The notes beneath the pieces were generated by a model. That model made no database searches and was not told the origin of the DNA. It worked only from the letters and a program-made list of their open reading frames with translations. Position numbers and translations under genes: made by a program. A DNA stretch of 5,238 bases from an uncultured bacterium (GTDB lineage: Bacteria > Bacteroidota > Bacteroidia > Chitinophagales > CAIODY01): assembly GCA_903871715.1 (NCBI GenBank), contig CAIQHW010000382.1, positions 1 to 5,238 of the forward strand. The letters run 5' to 3'. Shown piece after piece: positions 1 to 5,238 of the stretch. Position 1 is the first letter of the stretch. Every line of letters begins with the position of its first letter.

Positions 1-13
1 AAAATTTATAAAA

Positions 14-610
14 GTGAATTACAAAAAAGTGGAGGAATATAACCAAGAAGCGCAGTCAAAATTGATGAACGCTTACGGTGAAATATTGAACACCGTTGAC
101 CCTGAGCCAAATAGAGAAGGTTTACAAAAAACACCCGAACGCATTGCAAAAGCCATGCAGTTTATGACTCAAGGTTATGATTTAAATGCAGTGGATATTT
201 TGAAAAGTGCCATTTTTAAAGAGGACATCAGCGAAATGGTGATGGTGAAAGACATTGAAATTTACAGCATGTGCGAACATCACATGTTGCCATTTTTTGG
301 CAAAGCGCATATTGCTTATGTGCCCAATGGTAGCATTGTTGGCTTAAGTAAAGTGGCTCGTGTGGTGGATGTTTTTGCACGAAGATTGCAAGTGCAAGAA
401 CGATTGACAAAACAAATTTTAGATTGTTTTCAAGAAGCATTAAATCCGCTGGGAGTGGCTGTAGTGATAGAGTGTAAGCATTTATGTATGATGATGAGAG
501 GTGTTCAAAAACAAAATTCAGTAACCACCACTTCTGCGTTTACTGGTGTGTTTGAAAACAATGCCACACGGTCGGAATTTGTGAAATTATTGAGTTCCGA
601 TTTGAGTTGA
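14..610 (+). CDS. folE: GTP cyclohydrolase I (FolE)
   Basis: This cytoplasmic enzyme converts GTP to 7,8-dihydroneopterin triphosphate, the first step towards tetrahydrofolate and also an entry to queuosine and other pterins. All three family signature regions are visible. The first is CEHHMLPFFGKAH near residues 87-99. The second is the helix with ARRLQVQERLT near 122-132. The third is CKHLCMMMRGV near 154-164. The zinc ligands correspond to Cys87, His90 and Cys158, a constant offset of 23 from E. coli Cys110, His113 and Cys181. The QKQNSVTTTSAFTG segment typical of the family follows. At 198 residues it is slightly shorter than E. coli FolE (222), as expected for this phylum. The GTG at 14 is chosen because the N-terminus (NYKKVEEYNQ) resembles FolE N-termini I know from Bacteroidota. 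However, no stop lies upstream in frame before the window edge, so the true start could lie a few codons outside. The next in-frame ATG is at 65. Confidence 0.95.
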   Translation: MNYKKVEEYNQEAQSKLMNAYGEILNTVDPEPNREGLQKTPERIAKAMQFMTQGYDLNAVDILKSAIFKEDISEMVMVKDIEIYSMCEHHMLPFFGKAHIAYVPNGSIVGLSKVARVVDVFARRLQVQERLTKQILDCFQEALNPLGVAVVIECKHLCMMMRGVQKQNSVTTTSAFTGVFENNATRSEFVKLLSSDLS

Positions 611-645
611 TTTTTATTTTTTCTTTCCATTCCGTTTTCAAATCT

Positions 646-653
646 TACCTTTG
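646..653 (+). promoter_or_regulatory. Bacteroidota-type -7 promoter element for the GAPDH gene
   Basis: TACCTTTG matches the TAnnTTTG -7 consensus used by the primary sigma factor of Bacteroidota. It lies 22 bases before the GAPDH ATG, leaving a short A-rich leader. The -33 element is weak: the best candidate is TTTC at 624-627, about 18 bases upstream, where TTTG is expected. The motif indicates that the GAPDH gene can be transcribed separately from folE. The call rests on motif match and position only. Confidence 0.55.
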
Positions 654-675
654 CGCCTCAAAAAAATAAAATTTC

Positions 676-2124
676 ATGGAGCAAAATTTTGAAAAAAACT
701 TAAGCATTTACATAGAAGACGAAAAAGCTGCCGTAGAGTTAATTGGCATCATTGGCAATTTGTGGTACGATAAACAAGTGGAACTAATTTTATTCCGCAA
801 TCAGCTCATAGACCGCAGCACAAGTGAGTTATTGAACTTGATGCATTACAGCAGAACTGTGGTTCAACAACCTATCAACATTCATCATATTCTTTCTATT
901 GCTCGAGAAATGGCAAAGTTAGATTTAGCACCATCTAGAATTGATTTAGGAAGATTAGCAAGCGAATGGTTAGCAGAAGCTTCAAGTTTCAAGAACGATG
1001 TTTCAGCTTTTGTAGGTGCGAAAATGAAGGATTTTGTGGGCGCTGATAAAATTGATTTACACCCGAAAGATGTGATTCTGTATGGCTTTGGTCGTATTGG
1101 TCGTATTGCCGCTCGTGAATTAATTACGCAAGCTGGCAAAGGACAGCAATTGCGTTTACGAGCCATTGTAACACGTGATAAAAGCGATGAAGATATTGAA
1201 AAACGTGCCGATTTATTGCGCAGCGATTCGGTTCATGGACCATTTCCAGGCACTGTGATTGCTGATATTCCAAACAAATGTTTGATTGTAAATGGGCATC
1301 GCATTCACATGATAAATGCCAGCGACCCAACATCAATTGATTATACTGCTTATGGCATCCATGATGCGCTATTAATTGACAATACTGGTGTTTTGAGAGA
1401 CAGAGAAGCATTGAGCAAGCATTTAAAATCGAAAGGAGTAGGCAAAGTTTTATTAACTGCGCCAGCAAAAGGCGATATTCCAAACATAGTGCATGGTGTT
1501 AATCACGAAAGTTTTGATGCCAATGAAACCATCTTTAGCGCTGCATCTTGCACCACTAATGCCATTGTGCCTGTGTTGGCAGTGATTGAAAAAGAATTTG
1601 GTGTGATTCGTGGTCATATCGAAACCGTTCATTCTTATACCAACGACCAAAATTTGTTGGATAATTATCATAAAAAATATCGCCGTGGTAGAAGTGCTGC
1701 CATGAATTTAGTTATTACCGAAACTGGTGCTGATAAAGCTGTTGCGAAAGTTTTACCGCAATTAGCTGGTAAACTTACTGGTAATGCGGTTCGTGTGCCT
1801 ACGCCAAATGTTTCTTTAGCTATTTTGAATTTGCAATTGGATAAAGATGTTACTAAAGAAAGTGTCAACGAAACCATGCGCAAAGCTGCATTGCAAGGCG
1901 ATTTGGTTGAACAAATTCAATACATGGATAGCAATGAATTGGTAAGTACAGATATGGTTGGAAATCCATGTGCATCTATTTTTGATTCACAGGCAACTAT
2001 CACTGCAAAAGACGGCAAGAGTGCTGTGTTGTATGTTTGGTATGACAACGAATATGGCTACACACGTCAAGTAATCCGCTTTAGTAAATGGTTGGCAGGT
2101 GTTATCAGATTGCGCTATTACTAA
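676..2124 (+). CDS. gap: Glyceraldehyde-3-phosphate dehydrogenase, long form with N-terminal extension
   Basis: This enzyme oxidatively phosphorylates glyceraldehyde 3-phosphate to 1,3-bisphosphoglycerate with NAD(P)+, or runs in reverse in gluconeogenesis, in the cytoplasm. The Rossmann fold opens with YGFGRIGR at residues 136-143. The catalytic motif SCTTN is at 291-295, with nucleophile Cys292 and partner His319 in the VHSYTND segment. The RRGR anion-binding region is at 336-339, RVPTPNVSL at 373-381 and the C-terminal YDNEYGYT at 456-463. It has 482 residues against about 330-340 for the classical enzyme. The excess is mainly a roughly 125-residue, probably helical N-terminal region before the Rossmann fold. 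Long forms of this kind occur in Bacteroidota as I remember them. The residue after SCTTN is Ala where classical GAPDH has a second Cys. Cofactor preference cannot be read securely from the IVTRD strand end. The ATG at 676 lies 22 bases after a promoter element, and a terminator follows the stop directly, so this is probably a single-gene unit. Confidence 0.96.
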   Translation: MEQNFEKNLSIYIEDEKAAVELIGIIGNLWYDKQVELILFRNQLIDRSTSELLNLMHYSRTVVQQPINIHHILSIAREMAKLDLAPSRIDLGRLASEWLAEASSFKNDVSAFVGAKMKDFVGADKIDLHPKDVILYGFGRIGRIAARELITQAGKGQQLRLRAIVTRDKSDEDIEKRADLLRSDSVHGPFPGTVIADIPNKCLIVNGHRIHMINASDPTSIDYTAYGIHDALLIDNTGVLRDREALSKHLKSKGVGKVLLTAPAKGDIPNIVHGVNHESFDANETIFSAASCTTNAIVPVLAVIEKEFGVIRGHIETVHSYTNDQNLLDNYHKKYRRGRSAAMNLVITETGADKAVAKVLPQLAGKLTGNAVRVPTPNVSLAILNLQLDKDVTKESVNETMRKAALQGDLVEQIQYMDSNELVSTDMVGNPCASIFDSQATITAKDGKSAVLYVWYDNEYGYTRQVIRFSKWLAGVIRLRYY

Positions 2125-2141
2125 GATTTTAAGAATTGATT

Positions 2142-2177
2142 AAAAAGGAGCAAATGAAAACTTTGCTCCTTTTTTTT
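2142..2177 (+). terminator. Rho-independent terminator after the GAPDH gene
   Basis: The stem arms are GGAGCAAA (2147-2154) and TTTGCTCC (2162-2169), with a 7-base loop, TGAAAAC. Five A residues precede the stem and eight T residues (2170-2177) follow it, so A-T pairing can extend the stem to 13 base pairs. It begins 18 bases after the GAPDH stop codon. The A-tract would also let it work on the opposite strand, although no convincing minus-strand gene faces it. Confidence 0.9.
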
Positions 2178-2292
2178 ATGAAAGAAAATCTTGCAAATTA
2201 TTTCCATGAATTTGTATAAAATGCTAAAAAAATCAGCGTAAAAATATTCAAGTGATAACCAACACAGGTTGGCTTTTACGGACTTATAATAA

Positions 2293-2607
2293 CAACGAGT
2301 ATTACTTCGAATTGCTTGTAATTTATAACAAACTGCATCAACGTTGCTTTCTACTGCATGTAAATTAACATAAACCGCATGCGATTCACTTTGGTGTTGA
2401 TGCAAAAAACTTTAGGTGGCATGCGATTTATGTTCGGTTGCATGCAACTCACTTTAGAAGGCATGTGATTGGTTTTAGATAGCATGCAACTTTAAATAAA
2501 TTGCATCTAACTTGCTTTGGTGTTGATGTGTTTTAAAGCAAATAGCAGGTGAATTACTTTGAGATGGATGCCATTTAAACCAACTTACATTTGACACACA
2601 CTACGAT
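2293..2607. repeat. Degenerate tandem array with an exact 21-base period, about 15 units
   Basis: Cutting the sequence every 21 bases from 2293 lines up about 15 related units with no gap needed. Most units open with GCATGY (for example at 2356, 2377, 2419, 2440, 2461 and 2482). Many also carry a core like ACTTTRG at unit positions 12-18. The best units are at 2377, 2419, 2440, 2461, 2482 and 2503. The outermost ones (2293, 2587) match only about two thirds of positions. A 14-base string, CTTTGGTGTTGATG, recurs at 2389 and 2515, exactly six periods apart. Both strands carry stops in frame, so it does not look like an intact gene. A small hairpin, CCAAC with GTTGG (2259-2272), lies just upstream. 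I see no CRISPR structure, because there are no unique spacers. The function is unknown. Confidence 0.8.
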
Positions 2608-2894
2608 AAGCAGATTAACTAAATGAAAATGAATTAATTAGCAGGTCCAAATACAAAAAAAGAATGTTGCTAAAAACAACAACTCACCCAAAGCGTATAT
2701 TTTTTTTCGTGCGTTATTCGCTTCTATTTTTTGAAAAAATGCACTAAAAAACATTTTTCGCTCTGTGGATAAGTATCTTAATTATCCACATTTTTTGGCA
2801 ATTAAAAAATCTCAACAAATATTTTTCGCACCTATCCCTTTTAATACAAATCGTGTTTTATATAACAAAAATGCTATACATAACTGCAAAATAA
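2608..2894. other. A+T-rich stretch without a gene
   Basis: No credible coding sequence is present between the tandem array and the RHS remnant. Visible elements are a small hairpin TGTTG/CAACA (2665-2681), an A/T palindrome with six T, one G and six A (2726-2740), and an inverted pair AAAAATG/CATTTTT (2735-2758). TTTTTCG occurs three times (2703, 2754, 2822), and two inverted DnaA-box 9-mers lie at 2764-2790. No TAnnTTTG promoter element was found in front of the RHS remnant. Confidence 0.6.
2764..2790. promoter_or_regulatory. Inverted pair of perfect DnaA-box 9-mers (or a weak hairpin terminator)
   Basis: TGTGGATAA (2764-2772) and its exact complement TTATCCACA (2782-2790) are separated by 9 bases. 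Each is identical to the strongest E. coli DnaA box. The surrounding DNA is very A+T-rich. The same inverted repeat can fold as a 9-base-pair stem with a 9-base loop followed by six T (2791-2796), which is also how a weak intrinsic terminator would look. No gene that it would obviously terminate lies upstream on this strand. The sequence match is certain; its role is not. Confidence 0.5.
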
Positions 2895-3500
2895 GTGCGT
2901 TGCAAAGCTACCGAAAAAATAAATACAGTATCTTATCCTGCATCGGTGCAATATGATGCCGTAGGCAGGGTTATTATTAAAACTTATCCTGATAATTTTG
3001 AATTAAGATATTTCTATGACGGACAAGGTAAATTAATTGAAATTCATAAAAAAATTGATAATAGTTTAATTTGGAAACTGACCGATGTAGATTTTTATGG
3101 CAGAGCCGATAGATATCAGTTAGGCATTGCGCCCATCATCCAACAAAACACCTACAGAACCGACGGCACCTTAAACGAAATGTACACCTATACAGGCAAT
3201 CATAGTTCATCACCCAATATCCGAGATATTGCTTACAAAATAAATCCACAAAATGGTGATGTAGAAACCAAGAGCGATTATTTGGCTTATAATAATGGCA
3301 ACTACACCACCTCAAAAGAGTTTTATCATTACGACAATGTGGACAGATTAGACCAGAAGCCTTTGGCAGTGCCACCGCTTCCAGTGCAGGCACTACCATT
3401 GCACCCTTTACCATTACCTACGATACCAAAGGCAACATTACCGACAAAAGCGATGTGGGTAAATATTTTTATTACGACCAGTATCATACTAATGCCGTAA
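2895..3500 (+). pseudogene. RHS/YD-repeat protein fragment, 5'-truncated and out of frame with its continuation
   Basis: The reading frame carries YD-repeat-type sequence such as VQYDAVGRVI (residues 18-27) and YFYDGQGKLIEI (39-50). Further repeat-like segments follow, up to YHYDNVDRLDQ ending at base 3356. This resembles the region just before the core of Bacteroidota RHS proteins, which are normally many hundreds to thousands of residues long. An in-frame TAA at 2892-2894 directly precedes the GTG at 2895, and RHS-like sequence starts only around 2920, so the large N-terminal part is absent. After 3356 this frame turns into an implausible proline- and leucine-rich tail ending at 3500. RHS-like sequence meanwhile resumes in the -1 frame with AFGSATASSAGTT. 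I therefore read it as one gene with the segment at 3455-5101, broken by a single missing base. The GTG start has no visible promoter or ribosome binding site. Confidence 0.8.
3354..3361 (+). other. Apparent -1 frameshift in the RHS gene
   Basis: Upstream of this point RHS-like sequence runs in the frame of 2895, ending DNVDRLDQ. From 3359 it continues in the frame of 3455 (AFGSATASS, then ITYDTKGNITDKSDVGKYFYYD). One base added after CAG at 3354-3356 would join them with a single extra residue. The downstream frame is open only from 3296, because TAA occupies 3293-3295, which limits where the shift can lie. No X-XXY-YYZ slippery heptamer is visible, so a programmed shift is unlikely. Mutation or a sequencing error fits better. 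Confidence 0.7.
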
Positions 3501-5101
3501 GTTACATCACCCATCGCAGCCCTAATAGTATGAATCCACCCGACCTTAATGATGCCGACAGAGATTCGGTAGCCATTCAGCGCAATTTACAACAGATTAC
3601 TTACAGCAGTTTTAATAAACCTACTGCCATTACCGAAAACGGTTATACCCTTACCATTGATTATGGCTATGACCAGCAACGCCGCCGCAGTGTGCTAAAA
3701 GATGCCAGCAATAATACCATTTATACCCGTATATTTGCAGGAGATTATGAAGAAGAAACGGCAGGCGGCGTAACCCGAAAAATACACTACATCAACAGCC
3801 CGAGCGGCTTGGTGGCGGTGTATATCACAGTAAATAGCACCAGCACAATGTATTATATCCTTACTGACAAATTAGGCAGTATTACCCATTTGTTGGATAA
3901 TGCAGGCAATGTGGTGCAACAATACGCTTATGATGCTTGGGGCAAACGTTCTTTGATAGTTAATAATGCCAGTACAACAGGTTATATTCTTTACCGAGGC
4001 TACACAGGTCATGAGCATATTGATGCCACTAATGCTTCTTCGTATCAGTTCTCTTTGATTAACATGAATGGCAGGTTCTATGACCCAACTATTGGTAGAA
4101 TGCTTTCACCTGATAATCAAAGCCAAGGCGGCGCACAGGGATTTAACAAATATAGCTATTGCTCGAATAATCCTTTGAAATATACCGACCCGAGTGGTTG
4201 GGTGAATATAGGTGGTGTTGGTGGCGGTGATAGAAGTGGGGGCGTATCTGGTTTTGCAACTCAAGCTGATTTAATGTTTCAAAACAAAGCCTACAACGGC
4301 TGGGGTATTGATGGTCCTGATAATTTAGGTGGCGGCGGCGGTGCTTTTGCACATTTATCTGCTAACTATGATGCGAACGGTGTTGGAACTAATCTGGCTG
4401 CGGAATATGCCCAACTTGCCGACCCGAATAATCCTTATCAAGCTGAAAAATTGGCACAAATGAATTATTATAATGCGGTATTTGGAGGGGATTTTTTAAA
4501 ATTCCAAAATGCAAGTAAAGCTTTATCTAATGCAGAAAAAACTGTAGATAAATTATTGAATGGTGGCGGAAGTAACAATGCAGAAAGCGGTGGTGTAAAA
4601 TTATATGCAATGGTTGGTAATGATATGGCTGAAATTGCAGATGGGGTGCATTCAATTAGCATTAATGGAATAAATTTTATTAAAAGTTGGGAAAAACTTC
4701 GATTACAGCCATATGATGATGGTACTGGTGTAATAACAATTGCATGGGGGCATGTACTCGAAGACCCGTATGCTTATAATGAAAGCCCAGGTATTACACT
4801 AGAAATGGCTGAAGCAATATTAGCAAGTGATTTGCAAACAAGAATTGATAAAATCAACAACCTTGTTAAAACTCCCCTATCGCAGAATCAATTTGATGCC
4901 TTAGTAAGTTATGTTTTTAATACAAACTCACTTAGTAAAACAAATCTACTTCTTAATCTTAATTCTATGAATTTTTCAGGAGCAGCCTCTGAAATGGATA
5001 TTAATAAAGATAGTCATGGTAAGTTTATGCAAGGATTAGAGAATAGAAGAATTGCGGAACGTAATTTGTTTCTGAATGGAATTTATATTTATACCCACTA
5101 A
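3455..5101 (+). CDS. RHS core C-terminal region fused to a GH24 (T4-type) lysozyme toxin domain
   Basis: The first 130 residues are YD-repeat shell sequence, for example ITYSSFNKPTAITENGYTL near 48-66. The RHS-associated core follows at about 133-248. It includes YYILTDKLGSITHLLD, YAYDAWGKR, FYDPTIGRMLSPD (208-220), YSYCSNNPLKYTDPSGW, the usual boundary before a variable toxin tip. A glycine-rich linker (251-300) leads through a short helical part (about 340-370) to a GH24 lysozyme domain at about 404-543. There, Glu413 in KSWEKLRL, Asp422 in PYDDGTG and Thr428 in VITIAWGH have the same 9- and 6-residue spacing as T4 lysozyme Glu11, Asp20 and Thr26. PLSQNQFDALVSYVFN (474-489) and LENRRIAERNLFL (528-540) are also typical of the family. 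It should cleave the glycan strands of peptidoglycan, so its target compartment is the periplasm. The GTG at 3455 is nominal: the frame is open from 3296 and belongs with the fragment upstream. Hand-counted G+C is 47% at 3721-3840 but 29% at 4861-4980. No signal peptide is visible. Confidence 0.9.
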   Translation: MGKYFYYDQYHTNAVSYITHRSPNSMNPPDLNDADRDSVAIQRNLQQITYSSFNKPTAITENGYTLTIDYGYDQQRRRSVLKDASNNTIYTRIFAGDYEEETAGGVTRKIHYINSPSGLVAVYITVNSTSTMYYILTDKLGSITHLLDNAGNVVQQYAYDAWGKRSLIVNNASTTGYILYRGYTGHEHIDATNASSYQFSLINMNGRFYDPTIGRMLSPDNQSQGGAQGFNKYSYCSNNPLKYTDPSGWVNIGGVGGGDRSGGVSGFATQADLMFQNKAYNGWGIDGPDNLGGGGGAFAHLSANYDANGVGTNLAAEYAQLADPNNPYQAEKLAQMNYYNAVFGGDFLKFQNASKALSNAEKTVDKLLNGGGSNNAESGGVKLYAMVGNDMAEIADGVHSISINGINFIKSWEKLRLQPYDDGTGVITIAWGHVLEDPYAYNESPGITLEMAEAILASDLQTRIDKINNLVKTPLSQNQFDALVSYVFNTNSLSKTNLLLNLNSMNFSGAASEMDINKDSHGKFMQGLENRRIAERNLFLNGIYIYTH

Positions 5102-5108
5102 TCAAAAA

Positions 5109-5238
5109 ATGAAATCTAAAAACATAATTTTATTGGCTATAGTATTTAGTTTTTTCCTTCAAGCTTCATATAAATTGTATTCTCAAAAGGCTTTTGTCAA
5201 TTTGAATACCATTTATGGAAAATGGAAATGTGTTAAAA
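5109..5238 (+). CDS. Small secreted protein, 3'-truncated by the window edge; candidate immunity protein
   Basis: The ATG at 5109 follows the RHS-lysozyme stop by 7 bases, so the two are probably co-transcribed. The 43 visible residues begin with a typical Sec signal: MKSKN, then a hydrophobic stretch IILLAIVFSFFLQ, then LYSQ with likely cleavage before KAFVN. The SQ ending is common in Bacteroidota signal peptides. There is no lipobox cysteine, so it is not an obvious lipoprotein. The mature part starts KAFVNLNTIYGKWKCVK. The GKW motif is vaguely like the opening of lipocalin-like domains, but too little is visible to name a family. Inference from position and export: a protein in the periplasm right behind a lysozyme-tipped RHS gene would be well placed to neutralise that lysozyme. 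It could also be an unrelated secreted protein. Confidence 0.75.
   Translation, partial: MKSKNIILLAIVFSFFLQASYKLYSQKAFVNLNTIYGKWKCVK

Noticed and set aside
2191..2220. Sigma70-like pair TTGCAA and TATAAA with 18-base spacing
   Set aside because: The E. coli-type consensus is a poor guide in Bacteroidota, and no gene lies downstream before the repeat array.
2259..2277. Hairpin CCAAC/GTTGG followed by a short T run
   Set aside because: The stem is only 5 base pairs and the T run is short. The GAPDH transcript already has a much stronger terminator upstream.
2121..2405. Minus-strand open frame of 94 codons across the GAPDH terminator and part of the 21-base array
   Set aside because: It overlaps the GAPDH stop and the whole intrinsic terminator. 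Its N-terminal heptad pattern is explained by the tandem repeat, and the rest resembles no protein I know.
2335..2565. Possible CRISPR array
   Set aside because: The units are contiguous 21-mers with gradual divergence. There are no unique spacers of constant length and no cas genes in view.
2765..2956. Plus-strand open frame of 63 codons starting with GTG inside the first DnaA box
   Set aside because: There is no promoter and no family resemblance, the composition is that of intergenic DNA, and it runs out of frame into the RHS remnant.
3354..3361. Programmed -1 ribosomal frameshifting
   Set aside because: No X-XXY-YYZ slippery heptamer is present at the switch and no clear downstream stimulatory hairpin was seen.
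3357..3500. Proline- and leucine-rich tail of the 2895 frame as a real protein end
   Set aside because: The same bases read in the -1 frame give RHS-like sequence, so the tail is out-of-frame translation after a frameshift.
4664..5101. Separate prophage lysozyme gene
   Set aside because: The domain is in one uninterrupted frame with the RHS core and linker. It has no start codon context of its own, and no holin or other phage gene is nearby.

Overview
The window looks like chromosomal DNA from a member of the Bacteroidota, most likely from the Chitinophagaceae or a related group. Four things point there: low G+C, a TAnnTTTG-type promoter element, no Shine-Dalgarno sequences before the starts, and FolE, GAPDH and RHS protein sequences of the type found in that phylum. 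This placement is by recognition, not by a search.

Layout, all genes on the + strand. (1) 14-610: folE, GTP cyclohydrolase I, with its start at or just beyond the left edge. (2) 676-2124: a long-form glyceraldehyde-3-phosphate dehydrogenase with its own promoter element upstream and a strong intrinsic terminator at 2142-2177. (3) 2178-2894: about 700 bases without a credible gene. It holds a degenerate tandem array with an exact 21-base period (about 15 units, 2293-2607). An A+T-rich stretch follows, containing two perfect DnaA-box 9-mers in inverted orientation (2764-2790). (4) 2895-5101: the C-terminal end of an RHS/YD-repeat protein. It lacks its 5' part and is split by one apparent -1 frameshift near 3357. 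Its tip, beyond the RHS core signature, is a GH24 (T4-type) lysozyme domain with the E-D-T catalytic triad intact. (5) 5109-5238: the start of a small secreted protein, cut by the window edge. It begins 7 bases after the RHS-lysozyme stop, which is the usual place for a cognate immunity gene.

The left half is ordinary housekeeping: folate/pterin (or queuosine) precursor synthesis and central carbon metabolism. The right half is accessory. It looks like a displaced polymorphic-toxin tip, an RHS core fused to a peptidoglycan-cleaving domain, with a probable exported immunity protein. The RHS core is clearly richer in G+C than the lysozyme part, which fits modular exchange of toxin tips. The missing 5' end and the frameshift suggest an orphan or decaying module rather than a working full-length effector. 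The most puzzling sequence is the gene-free stretch. A 21-base-period array next to A+T-rich DNA and paired DnaA boxes resembles the layout of an iteron-type replication origin, but no replication gene is in view and other explanations remain open.
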